Positions 54,270 through 63,714 of a DNA stretch of 64,000 nucleotides are shown here, piece after piece (the stretch's first letter is position 1; every line of letters begins with the position of its first letter). A program made the position numbers and the translations under genes. Location of the stretch: contig JANQJF010000076.1 in the NCBI GenBank assembly GCA_028281765.1, forward strand, positions 1 to 64,000, written 5' to 3'. The DNA is from Planctomycetota bacterium. GTDB taxonomy: Bacteria; Planctomycetota; UBA1135; UBA2386. Under the pieces are notes generated by a model. The model made no database searches. It saw only the letters and a list, made by a program, of their open reading frames with translations, and was not told the origin of the DNA.

Positions 54270-54434
54270 GCGCGAATCGGGTGGGGGCGCGGGCGCGGGT
54301 CACGACGGTCGCGGATCCCGACGGGCCCGGACGGGCACGTGCCCGGATCGCGTGCGACCCAGATCCCCGCCTCACGACCCGGGCCCGGTCCCGCCCGCCC
54401 CCGTCGTGACCCGCGCCCGCCCGAACCGATTGCA
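54270..54434. repeat. compound inverted repeat (cruciform-like)
   Basis: GGGCGCGGGTCACGACGG (54291-54308) is the exact reverse complement of 54401-54418; similarity extends outward to AATCGG on both sides. Inside lies the perfect palindrome CGGGCACGTGCCCG (54332-54345), flanked by GGTCGC (54307-54312) and GCGACC (54354-54359). The structure sits about 50 bases before the ELWxxDGT start. Confidence 0.65.
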
Positions 54435-54479
54435 CCAGGAACCCGGTCACGAACCGCCACCCCTCCTCCCCTTCCCCAC

Positions 54480-56207
54480 ATGCGCTTCCTCCAACTCCCC
54501 ATCACCCTCCTCCTCACCCTCCCCCTCCCCGCCCAAACCCAACTCGCCACCTACCCCGGCTCCACCGCCGGCGCCCCGACCGCCATCGCCGGCGTCCACG
54601 ACACCACCTACTTCGCCGCCACCTCCCCATCCCTCGGCGCCGAACTCTGGAAGTCCGACGGCACCCCGGCCGGCACCGTGCTCGTCAAGGACATCTATCC
54701 CGGCAGCACGTCCAGCTTCCCGCGCGAGATCACGCTCGCCGGCGGCACCGTCATGTTCGCCGCGCAGTCGCTATTCGAAGGCCGCGAACTCTGGCGCACC
54801 GACGGCACCGATGCCGGCACGTTCATGGTCGCGAACATCCGACCGGGTCAGGCTTCTGCCAGTCCGCAGAACTTCGTCGCGTGCCGCGGCAAGCTGTTCT
54901 TCCAGGCGCAGGACGGCGTTCACGGCGCGGAGCTCTGGGTCAGCGACGGGACTGCGGTCGGCACTTCGATGGTCTTGGACATTCACCCCGGCGTGAACAG
55001 CAGTTCGCCGGACGATCTGACGTGCTGCCAAGGGCGCGTCTACTTCACGGCGACGAGCCCGACGTTCGGCCGCGAGATCTGGGTGAGCGACGGGACCGCG
55101 GCCGGGACGTACATGGTGCGCGACGTGACGCCCGGCACCGCGGGCAGCGGACCGCGGGACCTGTGCTGCTATCGCAATCGCGTGTTCTTCGCGGCGAACG
55201 ACTTCTCGGCCGGAGATGAACTCTGGGTCACCGACGGAACGCTCGCGGGAACGGTGCTCGCGGCCGACATCCACGTCACGGCGTCCGGCAGCCCGCGCGG
55301 CATGACCGTGTGGAACGACCGGATGTACTTCCGCGCGATCCGCGACGGGCTGACGGGGGTCGAGCTGTGGCAGAGTGATGGCACTGCCGCCGGCACCCTG
55401 CTGCTCCTCGACTGCAATCCTGGGGGTGTGTCGAGCTCACCGATGGACTTCGTCGCGGCGGATACGCACATCTTCTTCACGGCGGATCGCGCGCTGCGAG
55501 GACGTGAGCTGTGGCAGACCGATGGCACGAGCGCCGGCACGTTCCAGGCGCAGGACATCTATCCCGGCGTGCTCGGTTCGGTGCCGACCGACCTCGTCGC
55601 GTTCGGCGACAAGGTCTACTTCAGCGCGAACGTCGATGCGGTCAACGGCGGCAACGGGCGCGAGCTCTACGTCAGCGACGGCACCGACCCCGGCACGTTC
55701 ATGGTCGCCGACATCGCGCCGGGTGGCGCGAACGGCGACGTGAAGAACCTCGCGATCGGGAGCGGGATGCTGTTCTTCAGTGGGGACGACGGTGCGGAAG
55801 GCGACGAACTGTTCGTGATCGAGTTGCCGGGTGCGTCCGCACAGAAGATCGGCACGAGCTGCGCGCCGAGCTTCCCGACGCTGGACTCGACGACGCCGCG
55901 GCTCGGCCTCACGGCGAAGCTGAGCGCCGAGGGCGGTCCGTTCGGCTACACGGGGGTCGTGGTGTTTTCGTTCCACCGACCGAACGTGCCACTCCCTCTG
56001 GTGCCCGACTGCTACCTCTACGTGGATCTGACGGCGATGTTCGTCGCCGGGACGTCCCCGGGTGGGGCGATCGAAGTCTTCGTTCCGATTCCGAGCGACC
56101 CGGGCTTGGACGGGTTCGCGATTCCGTTCCAAACGATCTGGATCAACAGCCTGACGGTGTTCCCGTTGATCACGAGCAACGCGGTGATCCTCGGTCTCGG
56201 GATGTGA
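54480..56207 (+). CDS. exported ELWxxDGT-repeat protein
   Basis: 575 residues from ATG 54480 with a signal peptide ending LPLPAQ. About eight ELWxxDGT/AGT repeats of roughly 45-55 residues run from about 45 to 450: ELWKSDGTPAGT, ELWRTDGTDAGT, ELWVSDGTAVGT, EIWVSDGTAAGT, ELWVTDGTLAGT, ELWQSDGTAAGT, ELWQTDGTSAGT and ELYVSDGTDPGT. These form a beta-propeller-like surface protein. The last 120 residues start IGTSCAPSF and end LITSNAVILGLG, the C-terminal pattern of other exported proteins here. The first codons are strongly C-rich. Confidence 0.88.
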   Translation: MRFLQLPITLLLTLPLPAQTQLATYPGSTAGAPTAIAGVHDTTYFAATSPSLGAELWKSDGTPAGTVLVKDIYPGSTSSFPREITLAGGTVMFAAQSLFEGRELWRTDGTDAGTFMVANIRPGQASASPQNFVACRGKLFFQAQDGVHGAELWVSDGTAVGTSMVLDIHPGVNSSSPDDLTCCQGRVYFTATSPTFGREIWVSDGTAAGTYMVRDVTPGTAGSGPRDLCCYRNRVFFAANDFSAGDELWVTDGTLAGTVLAADIHVTASGSPRGMTVWNDRMYFRAIRDGLTGVELWQSDGTAAGTLLLLDCNPGGVSSSPMDFVAADTHIFFTADRALRGRELWQTDGTSAGTFQAQDIYPGVLGSVPTDLVAFGDKVYFSANVDAVNGGNGRELYVSDGTDPGTFMVADIAPGGANGDVKNLAIGSGMLFFSGDDGAEGDELFVIELPGASAQKIGTSCAPSFPTLDSTTPRLGLTAKLSAEGGPFGYTGVVVFSFHRPNVPLPLVPDCYLYVDLTAMFVAGTSPGGAIEVFVPIPSDPGLDGFAIPFQTIWINSLTVFPLITSNAVILGLGM

Positions 56208-56264
56208 GAGCGGCTGCGAGGCGGTAGGTGAGATTTGGGGGGCGCTCGCCTATCCTCCGCCGCC

Positions 56265-58337
56265 ATGCAATCCCGCTGGTCCGACCAGGAAGCCCGCGTT
56301 TTCGTCGAGCGCTACGCCGAGGCCGGCGAAGACCTCGCGCTGCGCGTCTACACCTCGCGCCTGATCGGCCAGGACGAGGACCTCGTCCTGCACGGCGGCG
56401 GCAACACGTCGGTCAAGACCACGGTCCGCGACATCACCGGCGACGACCTCGACGTCGTCTGCGTCAAGGGCAGCGGGTGGAACCTCGCGACGATCGAGCC
56501 AGCCGGGATCCCGGCGCTGCAGCTCGAGCCGCTGCGGCGGCTGCTCGCGCTCGACGGGATGACCGACGAAGTGATGGTCAATCAGGTGCGCCGGCAGCTG
56601 CTCGACGTGTCCGCGCCCAACCCGTCGGTCGAAGCGCTGCTGCACGCGAGCCTGCCGCACAAGTTCGTCGACCACACGCACGCCGATGCGATCCTGATCC
56701 TGAGCAACCAGCCGAATGGCGAACAGCTCCTTCGCGAAGCTCTCGGCGACGACGTCGTGATCTTGCCGTGGGTGATGCCGGGCTTCCCGCTCGCGAAGGA
56801 CGTCGCGGCGGCGCACGCGGCGAACCCGGACTGCCGCGCGATCGTGTTGCTCAATCACGGCATCTTCACGTTCGCTGACGACGCGCGCGCGAGCTACGAG
56901 GCGATGATCGAGTTTGTCGATCGCGCTGAGCGCTCCCTGAACGAGAAGGCGCCGCGAATCGCGGCAGGCAGTCCCGAATGCCCCGACGACGTGGCGGCGA
57001 TTGCTGCACAGGCGACGCCAATCGTGCGCGGGGCAATCGCGGCAGAGACGGGCAGCACGTCGTACGCGCGGCGCGTGCTCGAATTCCGCACGGCGGACGA
57101 CCTGCGCGCGCTGACCGCGCGTGACGACTGCGCCTCGCTCATGAAGCAAGGGCCGCTGACGCCCGACCACTCGCTGCGCACGAAGGCGACCTACCTCTGG
57201 GTCGACCGAGAGACCGCGACCGATCGCGACGCATTCCGCGCGGCGGTCGATATCTACGTCGCCGACTACCGTGCGTACTTCGACGCGCACAAGGGCGACG
57301 AGGCGATGCTCGACCCGCACCCGAACGTCGTCGTGATCGAGGGCGTCGGCGTGATCGGTGCCGGTGCCGACAAGAAGGCCGCGACCATCGCCGCGGACAT
57401 CGCCGAGCACACGGTGCGCGGCAAGGCGCAGGGCGCGGATCTCGGTGAGTACGTCGCGCTGCCGCCGGCGCAGCTCTTCGAGATGGAGTACTGGTCGCTG
57501 CAGCTCGCCAAGCTGGGTAAGCAGCAGCCGCCACGACTCGCGGGCCAGGTCGCGTACGTGACGGGTGCCGCGGGCGCGATCGGGCACGGCATCGCCGAAG
57601 AGCTGCTCGCGGCCGGCGCGCACGTCTTTCTGGTCGACATCGACCAGAATGGCCTCGACCGCGTCGCGGGTTTGCTCGGCGAACGGTTTTCGCCGTCGAT
57701 GGTCGGCACGGCCGCCGTCGACGTCACGGACGCGGCGGCAGTCGACGCGTCGTTCGATGCGTGCGCGCTGCAGTTCGGCGGCGTCGATTGCCTCGTGCCC
57801 AACGCGGGCGTCGCGCACGTCAGCACGCTGCGCGACATGAACCCGGCGGACTTCCAGCGCGTCGTCGACATCAACCTCGGCGGCACGATGACCGTGCTGC
57901 GCGCGGCGGCGAAGACGTTCGAGCAGCAGGACACCGGTGGCTCGATCGTCCTGCAGGCGAGCAAGAACGTGTTCTCGCCGGGGGCGAGCTTCGGCGCCTA
58001 CTCGGCGAGCAAGGCCGGCGCGCACCAACTCGGCAAGATCGCAGCTCTCGAACTCGCGCCGCTCGGCGTGCGCGTCAACATGGTCAACGCGGACGCAGTG
58101 TTCGGGAAGGGCGTCTCGAGCAAACTGTGGGACGAGGTTGGTCCCGACCGCATGAAGTCGCGCGGACTCGACGAGCAGGGACTGCGCGACTACTACAAGG
58201 AGCGCAGTATGCTGAAGTGCGAGGTCACGCCCGCGCACGTCGGCGCCGCGGTCGTGTTCTTCGCCGAAGCCAGCACGCCAACGACGGGCGCGACATTGCC
58301 GGTCGACGCCGGCGTCCCCGGAGCCTTCCCGAGGTGA
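56265..58337 (+). CDS. bifunctional rhamnulose-1-phosphate aldolase / short-chain dehydrogenase
   Basis: 690 residues from ATG 56265. The first half (about 10-400) is a class II aldolase with the metal His in VDHTHADAIL and LNHGIF and HGGGNTSVK near the start. The second half (about 425-690) is a short-chain dehydrogenase with TGAAGAIGHGIA, PNAGVAHVS, and the catalytic YSASKAG. Such fusions cleave rhamnulose-1-phosphate to dihydroxyacetone phosphate and lactaldehyde and then change the lactaldehyde by redox. It is full length. No rhamnose isomerase or kinase lies here. The ABC ATPase start overlaps its stop (GTGA). Confidence 0.92.
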   Translation: MQSRWSDQEARVFVERYAEAGEDLALRVYTSRLIGQDEDLVLHGGGNTSVKTTVRDITGDDLDVVCVKGSGWNLATIEPAGIPALQLEPLRRLLALDGMTDEVMVNQVRRQLLDVSAPNPSVEALLHASLPHKFVDHTHADAILILSNQPNGEQLLREALGDDVVILPWVMPGFPLAKDVAAAHAANPDCRAIVLLNHGIFTFADDARASYEAMIEFVDRAERSLNEKAPRIAAGSPECPDDVAAIAAQATPIVRGAIAAETGSTSYARRVLEFRTADDLRALTARDDCASLMKQGPLTPDHSLRTKATYLWVDRETATDRDAFRAAVDIYVADYRAYFDAHKGDEAMLDPHPNVVVIEGVGVIGAGADKKAATIAADIAEHTVRGKAQGADLGEYVALPPAQLFEMEYWSLQLAKLGKQQPPRLAGQVAYVTGAAGAIGHGIAEELLAAGAHVFLVDIDQNGLDRVAGLLGERFSPSMVGTAAVDVTDAAAVDASFDACALQFGGVDCLVPNAGVAHVSTLRDMNPADFQRVVDINLGGTMTVLRAAAKTFEQQDTGGSIVLQASKNVFSPGASFGAYSASKAGAHQLGKIAALELAPLGVRVNMVNADAVFGKGVSSKLWDEVGPDRMKSRGLDEQGLRDYYKERSMLKCEVTPAHVGAAVVFFAEASTPTTGATLPVDAGVPGAFPR

Positions 58338-59287
58338 CAAGCGCACCCGCGATCGAACTGCGTGGGATGCGCAAGGTCTACACGGGCAGCAAGGACGTCT
58401 GTGCCGTGGACGGCCTCGACATGCGCGTCGAGCGGGGGGAAGTGTTCGGTCTGCTGGGCCCGAACGGCGCCGGCAAGACGACGACCGTCGAGATCTGCGA
58501 GGGGCTGCTGTCGCCGACCTCCGGCGAGGTCGAGGTCCTCGGGATGCGCTGGGGACACGACGACCGCGCGCTGCGCGCGCGCATCGGGGTGACGTTGCAG
58601 AACACGAAGTTCTTCGACAAGCAGACGGTGCGTGAACTCGTCGAGCTGTTCTGCAGCTTCTACGAGAGCGCGCGATCGGTCGACGAAGTCATCGGTCTCG
58701 TCGCGCTCGAGCAGAAGGCGGGCTCGCGCTACATGACCCTGTCGGGCGGACAGAAGCAGCGGCTTGCAGTTGCCTGTGCGCTCGTCGGACGGCCGGATCT
58801 GTTGTTCCTCGACGAGCCGACGACCGGGCTCGACCCGCAGGCGCGACGCCAGCTCTGGGACGTCGTGCAGGACTTTCAACGCGAAGGTGGCACCGTTCTG
58901 CTGACGACGCACTACATGGAAGAGGCGGCGGCGATGTGCGATCGCATCATGATCGTCGATCACGGCAAGTCGATTGCGCTCGGTTCGCCCGAGGAGTTGA
59001 TCGCCTCGCTCGGGGCCGCGCACATCGTCGAGGTGCACTCGCCCGACGTGGCGCGCATCGATACCGCCCGCCTGACCGCGCTGCCGACGGTGCACGACTG
59101 CACGGTGCAGGATGGCGCGCTCGCGGTGACGGTCCACGAAGTGCACTCCGGCTTGCCCGCCGTGCTCGAAGCGTGCGAGGCCGCGTCGGTCGAGCTGCAG
59201 GACCTCACGATGCGCAGCACGACGCTTGAAGACGTGTTCGTGCATCTGACTGGACGGCACCTGCGCGACGGGGAGGACGAGTCGTGA
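58334..59287 (+). CDS. ABC transporter ATPase (ABC-2 type exporter)
   Basis: 317 residues from GTG 58334, which overlaps the aldolase stop by four bases. Walker A GPNGAGKTTT, signature LSGGQKQRLAVA, Walker B LLFLDEPTTGLDP and the switch His in LTTHYMEE are intact. The C-terminal extension (about 230-317) is that of the DrrA/CcmA class. It energises the adjacent ABC-2 permease, with which it overlaps by four bases. The substrate is not readable; lipid, drug or polysaccharide export are typical. Confidence 0.93.
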   Translation: MTSAPAIELRGMRKVYTGSKDVCAVDGLDMRVERGEVFGLLGPNGAGKTTTVEICEGLLSPTSGEVEVLGMRWGHDDRALRARIGVTLQNTKFFDKQTVRELVELFCSFYESARSVDEVIGLVALEQKAGSRYMTLSGGQKQRLAVACALVGRPDLLFLDEPTTGLDPQARRQLWDVVQDFQREGGTVLLTTHYMEEAAAMCDRIMIVDHGKSIALGSPEELIASLGAAHIVEVHSPDVARIDTARLTALPTVHDCTVQDGALAVTVHEVHSGLPAVLEACEAASVELQDLTMRSTTLEDVFVHLTGRHLRDGEDES

Positions 59288-60327
59288 GATTGCGCGTGCT
59301 CCTCGCCGTGTCGCGGACGGTGTTCCGCGAATTCATCCGCACTCCCGAAGCCGTGTTCTGGACCTACGGCTTTCCGCTCGTCATGGCGCTCGGCCTCGGC
59401 GTCGCGTTCGCGAGTGGGGACGTCGCGCCGGTGCGCGCCGTGTTGCCCGCGCAGCTCGAGCAGGCGGCGGATCTCGAGCGCATTCTCGAAGAGCACAGCG
59501 GGGGGCGGATCGAGGTCGAGACGCGCGTCGGCGATGCGGCTCGTCGTGCGCTGACGCTGGGCGAGTTCGACGTACTCGTGCGCGGCAGCGTCGCGGACCC
59601 CGTCGTCGAAGTCGACAAGACCCGGCCCGAGGCCGAGCTCGCGCTCTTCTGGGTCGAGAGGGCGTTCGACATCGCGGCCGGCGAGCCAGCCGAGCCGCGC
59701 GCCGAGATCCAGCCGGTGACCGACCGCGGGTCGCGCTACATCGACTTCCTGATCCCCGGTTTGATCGGTTTGAACCTGCTCGGCGCGGGGATGTACGGCG
59801 TGGGCTTCAACGTCGTGCAGATGCGTGTGCGCAATCTGCTGCGCCGGCTCTACGTCACGCCGATGGCGCCGTCCGAGTTCCTGCTGTCGTTCTTGCTGAG
59901 TCGACTCGTGCTCGTGGTGCCGGAGTCGCTGTTCATCGTGCTCTTCGGCGTGTTCGCGTTCGGCGTGCCGGTGCATGGCTCGTGGTTCTTGCTGTGCCTG
60001 ATCGTGCTCGCGGGCGGGTTCGCGTTCTCGGGACTCGGGCTCCTCGTCGCATGCCGGGCGAAGACCGTCGAAGCGGTGTCAGGTTTGATCAACCTGTTCA
60101 TGCTGCCGATGTGGCTGCTCGGCGGGTGCTTCTTCAGCAACGATCGGTTCCCCGACTTCGTCCAGCCGCTGATCCAGATCCTGCCGCTGACGCATCTCAA
60201 CGACGGACTGCGCGCGGTGATGCTCGGAGGTGCGGGGCTCGAGGCGGTATGGATTCCGCTCGCCGGCCTGTTCGGGTTCGCGGCCGCGTGCCTGGTGATC
60301 GCCGTGCGGCTGTTCCGCTGGAACTGA
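59284..60327 (+). CDS. ABC-2 type transporter permease
   Basis: 347 residues from GTG 59284. One membrane helix near the start (about 20-40), an outer domain (about 45-150), then five helices (about 155-345), the standard ABC-2 plan. MYGVGFNVVQMRVRNLLRRL is the family loop, and MLPMWLLGGCFFSNDRFPD the late helix. It forms the channel for the ATPase upstream. Convergent with the Ig-like lipoprotein, seven bases apart. Confidence 0.9.
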   Translation: MRLRVLLAVSRTVFREFIRTPEAVFWTYGFPLVMALGLGVAFASGDVAPVRAVLPAQLEQAADLERILEEHSGGRIEVETRVGDAARRALTLGEFDVLVRGSVADPVVEVDKTRPEAELALFWVERAFDIAAGEPAEPRAEIQPVTDRGSRYIDFLIPGLIGLNLLGAGMYGVGFNVVQMRVRNLLRRLYVTPMAPSEFLLSFLLSRLVLVVPESLFIVLFGVFAFGVPVHGSWFLLCLIVLAGGFAFSGLGLLVACRAKTVEAVSGLINLFMLPMWLLGGCFFSNDRFPDFVQPLIQILPLTHLNDGLRAVMLGGAGLEAVWIPLAGLFGFAAACLVIAVRLFRWN

Positions 60328-60334
60328 CCGACCG

Positions 60335-63265
60335 CTACTCCGGCGAGAGCGCGATCGCGTGCGCGTTGCCGGTGTCCGAGTCGGTCGCTGCCGTCGCGGT
60401 GCGCGTGCCGGTCGCGCCGACGCCGGTGACCAGTTCGTAGTTCACGGATAGCGAGATACCGGTCGCCTGGTTCGGCGGGAGGCTCGCGGTGTCGACGATC
60501 TCCGACATGCCGCCCGGTGGCGTCCACGTCGCGGAAGACGAGTAGCCGTACGCGGTCACGAGCATCGTGCGGGCGACTGTCGTCGTGACGTCGGGAGTCG
60601 TGTGCGTCAGCGCGCTCGCGGTGTCCGTGCCGTTCTCGACGTCGATCGGGGACGTTTCGTCGGCGCCGCGGAAGCATGCGATCGCGCCAGCGGAGCCGGT
60701 CGACTCCGAGAACGTCCATCGATAGGTCCCCGGCTCGCTCGCGCTCGCGATGCGCCGATAGGTCGCGAGGGAGTTCGACGCTCCGCCCGTCGCGTCCGTG
60801 CGTCGGATCAGCGTCCAGCCGGCCGGTGGGGTGATCGTCGCCGTGCTCGGGCGAATCGCGATTGCCGCGATCAACACGTCGCCGGCTTCGATGCCGGACG
60901 GCGTCGGCACGTCGAGGTCGAGGTTCGACGCATGGAAGGTCGAGTCTGCGCCGACGTACGTGATGTCCGCGATCACGTCGAGGGGCGTCGACCCGAAGAC
61001 GCCGCTACCGGAGTGGGTCGCCGTGATCGTCGTCGAGCCGACGGCGACGGCGGTCGCGAGTCCCTCACTGCCGCCGGCGTTGCTGATCGTCGCGACGCCG
61101 GCGGCCGAAGAGCTCCAGGTCACGCTGGTCGTGATGTCGACGTTCGACGCGTCGGTGTAGGTGCCCGTCGCCGTGAACGGTTCGGTCCCGCTCGTTGTGA
61201 TCGAACGGTTCGCCGGAGTGACGGAGATCGAGGCGAGTTCGGCCGCGGTGACGGTGAGCGTCGTCGAACCGTTGACTCCGCTGCCGGAGTGCGTCGCCGT
61301 GATCAGCGACCCACCGGTCGCGACGCCGGTCGCGAGGCCTTCGCTACCGCCGGCGTTGCTGATCGTTGCGGTGCCGGGTGTCCCGGAGCTCCAGGTGACG
61401 CTGTTCGTGATGTTCGCGTTGGACGCGTCGGTGTAGGTGCCGGTTGCGGTGAACTGTTGCGCGAGGCCGAGCGCAATCGACGGGTTGGTCGGGGTGACGG
61501 CGATCGAGACGAGTACGGCCGCGGTCACGGTCAGGGTCGTCGAGCCGTGGATTCCGGTGCTGGGGTGCGTCGCTGTGATCAGGGACCCTCCGCTTGCGAC
61601 GCTGGTTGCGAGTCCCTCGCTGCCGCCAGCGTTGCTGATCGTCGCGGTGCCTGGTGTGCCGGAGCTCCAGGTGACGCTGGTTGTGATGTCCGCGTTGGAC
61701 GCGTCGGTGTAGGTGCCGGTCGCGGTGAACTGTCGCGAGAGCCCGAGCGCGATCGATGGGTTGGCCGGGGTGACGGCGATCGAGACGAGTTCGGCGGCGG
61801 TGACGGTGAGCGTGGTCGAGCCGTGGATGCCGGTGCCGGTATGGGCCGCGGTGATCAGAGACGAACCGGTCGCGACACTCGATGCGAGGCCTTCGCTACC
61901 TCCGGCGTTGCTGACCGTCGCGGTGCCGGGTGTGGCGGAGCTCCAGGTGACGGCGGTGGTCAGGTTCGCGTTGGATGCGTCGGTGTAGGTGCCGGTTGCG
62001 GTGAACTGCTGCGAGAGTCCGAGCGCGATCGAGGGGTTGGTCGGCGTGACCGCGATCGAGACGAGCTCGGCGGCCGTGACGGTGAGCGTGGTCGAGCCGT
62101 GGATGCCGGTGCCGGAGTGGGTGGCGGTCATCAGCGAAGAGCCGGTCGCGACACTGGTCGCAAGTCCCTCGCTGCCGCCGGCGTTGCTGATCGTTGCGAC
62201 GCCGGGCGTCGCCGAACTCCACGTTACGAGAGTCGTGATGTCGGCATTCGACGCGTCGGTGTAGGTGCCGGTCGCGGTGAATTGTCGGTTGAGTCCGAGT
62301 GCGATCGACGGGTTGGTCGGCGTTACGGCGATCGACACCAGAGCCGCCGCGGTCACCGTCAACGTCGTCGACCCGGAGATGCCCGTGCTCGTGTGCAGGG
62401 CCGCCACCGTCGTCGATCCGACGCCGACGCCGGACGCGCGCCCGCGGGTGGACGGTGCGTTGCTCGCGGTTGCGACGGACGAGTTCGCGCAAGACCAGGT
62501 CACCGATGGCGTCAGGTCCTGCACCGTCGAATCGGAGAAGCGTCCCGTCGCCGCGAACTGCTGATTGGTTCCCAGTGGGATCGAAGGGTTTGTCGGCGTC
62601 ACGTCGATCGACGTGAGCACTGCGGCGGTCACGGTGACCGTGGCGTTCGCCGAGACCGACGTCCCTGCGTGTGTGGCCGTGATCGTCGCGGGGCCGACTT
62701 CGTCCGCGCGCGCCGTTCCGTTCTGGATGGAGACGGTGGTTGCGCTCGAGCTCCAGTCGACCTGGCTCGTCAGGTCCTGCGTCGTGCCGTCGCTGAATGT
62801 GCCGGTCGCGGTCAGCGCCGCGCTCGTCCCGCGGGCGAGCTGGACGTTTGCGGGAGTGATCGCCAGCGAGACGACGACCGCCGACGTGACCGTCAGGCTC
62901 GCGCGCCCCTCGAGACCGCCCGGGTGCGTCGCCAGGACCGACGTCGAGCCGACGGCGGTGCCTCTCATCGTGTTGCCATCGGTCGTCGCGATCCCGACGG
63001 TGTTGACGGACCAATCGACGGTCTGCGTCACGTTTCTGCGAGAGCCATCCGTGTAGATCGCGATCGCGTCGAACGACTGGGTCGTGCCGCTCGCGATCGA
63101 TGTGGATCCCGGCGAAACCTCGATGCGGTCGAGGCTCTTCGATGCGCCACCACAACCGAATAGCCCGAGCGCGCTGGCCAAGAACAGCGCGACTCCTCCG
63201 GCCCGAAGTCGACTTCTTGCAGGATGCCTCGCACCGTAACCGAGACAGCTAGCGTACGCGCGCAA
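60335..63265 (-). CDS. exported lipoprotein of tandem Ig-like (Big_2) repeats
   Basis: 976 residues. A signal with lipobox LFGCGG (Cys about 38) shows lipidation. About nine bacterial Ig-like group 2 repeats of roughly 92 residues follow, each with VSIAVTPTNPSIALGL, FTATGTYTDASNA, VTWSS and a GSTTLTVTA end. The C-terminal 190 residues form a different beta-rich domain (ITYVGADSTFHASNLDLDV to ALSPE), found on secreted proteins with a tail-fibre-like look. It is likely a surface adhesin or structural stalk. The middle repeats are nearly identical at DNA level. Confidence 0.85.
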   Translation of the reverse strand: MRAYASCLGYGARHPARSRLRAGGVALFLASALGLFGCGGASKSLDRIEVSPGSTSIASGTTQSFDAIAIYTDGSRRNVTQTVDWSVNTVGIATTDGNTMRGTAVGSTSVLATHPGGLEGRASLTVTSAVVVSLAITPANVQLARGTSAALTATGTFSDGTTQDLTSQVDWSSSATTVSIQNGTARADEVGPATITATHAGTSVSANATVTVTAAVLTSIDVTPTNPSIPLGTNQQFAATGRFSDSTVQDLTPSVTWSCANSSVATASNAPSTRGRASGVGVGSTTVAALHTSTGISGSTTLTVTAAALVSIAVTPTNPSIALGLNRQFTATGTYTDASNADITTLVTWSSATPGVATISNAGGSEGLATSVATGSSLMTATHSGTGIHGSTTLTVTAAELVSIAVTPTNPSIALGLSQQFTATGTYTDASNANLTTAVTWSSATPGTATVSNAGGSEGLASSVATGSSLITAAHTGTGIHGSTTLTVTAAELVSIAVTPANPSIALGLSRQFTATGTYTDASNADITTSVTWSSGTPGTATISNAGGSEGLATSVASGGSLITATHPSTGIHGSTTLTVTAAVLVSIAVTPTNPSIALGLAQQFTATGTYTDASNANITNSVTWSSGTPGTATISNAGGSEGLATGVATGGSLITATHSGSGVNGSTTLTVTAAELASISVTPANRSITTSGTEPFTATGTYTDASNVDITTSVTWSSSAAGVATISNAGGSEGLATAVAVGSTTITATHSGSGVFGSTPLDVIADITYVGADSTFHASNLDLDVPTPSGIEAGDVLIAAIAIRPSTATITPPAGWTLIRRTDATGGASNSLATYRRIASASEPGTYRWTFSESTGSAGAIACFRGADETSPIDVENGTDTASALTHTTPDVTTTVARTMLVTAYGYSSSATWTPPGGMSEIVDTASLPPNQATGISLSVNYELVTGVGATGTRTATAATDSDTGNAHAIALSPE
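61161..62264 (-). repeat. four tandem 276-bp coding repeats
   Basis: Four units of exactly 276 bp (61161-61436, 61437-61712, 61713-61988, 61989-62264), each one 92-residue Ig-like domain, with very high similarity. Outer copies on both sides are diverged. The phase and length are constant, which points to recent unequal exchange. Confidence 0.8.
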
Positions 63266-63377
63266 CTGACAGCTTCCCCCAGAGTGGCAAGAAGATTGTC
63301 GGGTGCTGTCCCTGCGTCTTGAGAAATTCTCGGGATTGGGAATCCAGGTTGTCGGAATCTTCGACGATTCGCGTCGC

Positions 63378-63710
63378 TCAGCGCACGGTAATCGAACCCG
63401 GTGTCGTCTGGGGGTTGAACGCGCGGACCGCGGTCAGCGCTGGGAGGTCGTATTCGACGATGCGGTCCGAGCCGGATTGTGCGACGTACAGATTTTCACC
63501 GGCTGGGGAGATGCCGATTCCGACCGTGCGTTCGTCGTTCATCGGGCTCGAGAGATCGATGTCGATGCGGGGAATGCTGACCTGTGCGCCGAGGTTCTGG
63601 ATCCCACCGGTGCCGAGATCCTGGTCGAGCACCTGCATGGTCGGGAGATCGATCACCGCGATCTCGCCGCGCTGGAAACCGATGCTGATCAGTCCGACGT
63701 GGGCGAACTC
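63378..63710 (-). pseudogene. beta-propeller (YVTN-like) fragment, 5' truncated
   Basis: The frame encodes LISIGFQRGEIAVIDLPTMQ and later GIGISPAGENLYVAQSGSDR, which match strands of YVTN/SMP-30-like propellers, ending at 63378. No ATG start, signal peptide or upstream blades are present: the similarity begins next to the peroxiredoxin stop, and the only late start is GTG 63656. It seems to be the last one or two blades of a lost gene. A short real gene is less likely. Confidence 0.5.
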
Positions 63711-63714
63711 GTCG

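Larger units (their letters stand above)
54170..54479. other. 310-bp intergenic region rich in repeats
   Basis: It holds the right arm of the stop-spanning hairpin (to 54190), a (CCCGTG)n run (54192-54221), a compound inverted repeat (54270-54434) and a pyrimidine-rich leader before the ELWxxDGT gene (about 54450-54480). No gene is seen in it. The ELWxxDGT promoter should lie here but is not recognised. Confidence 0.6.

Noticed and set aside
61161-62564. A series of five plus-strand frames of 91-99 codons, each starting MPVAVN
   Set aside because: They are exact antisense shadows of the 276-bp Ig-like repeats and repeat only because the sense gene does.
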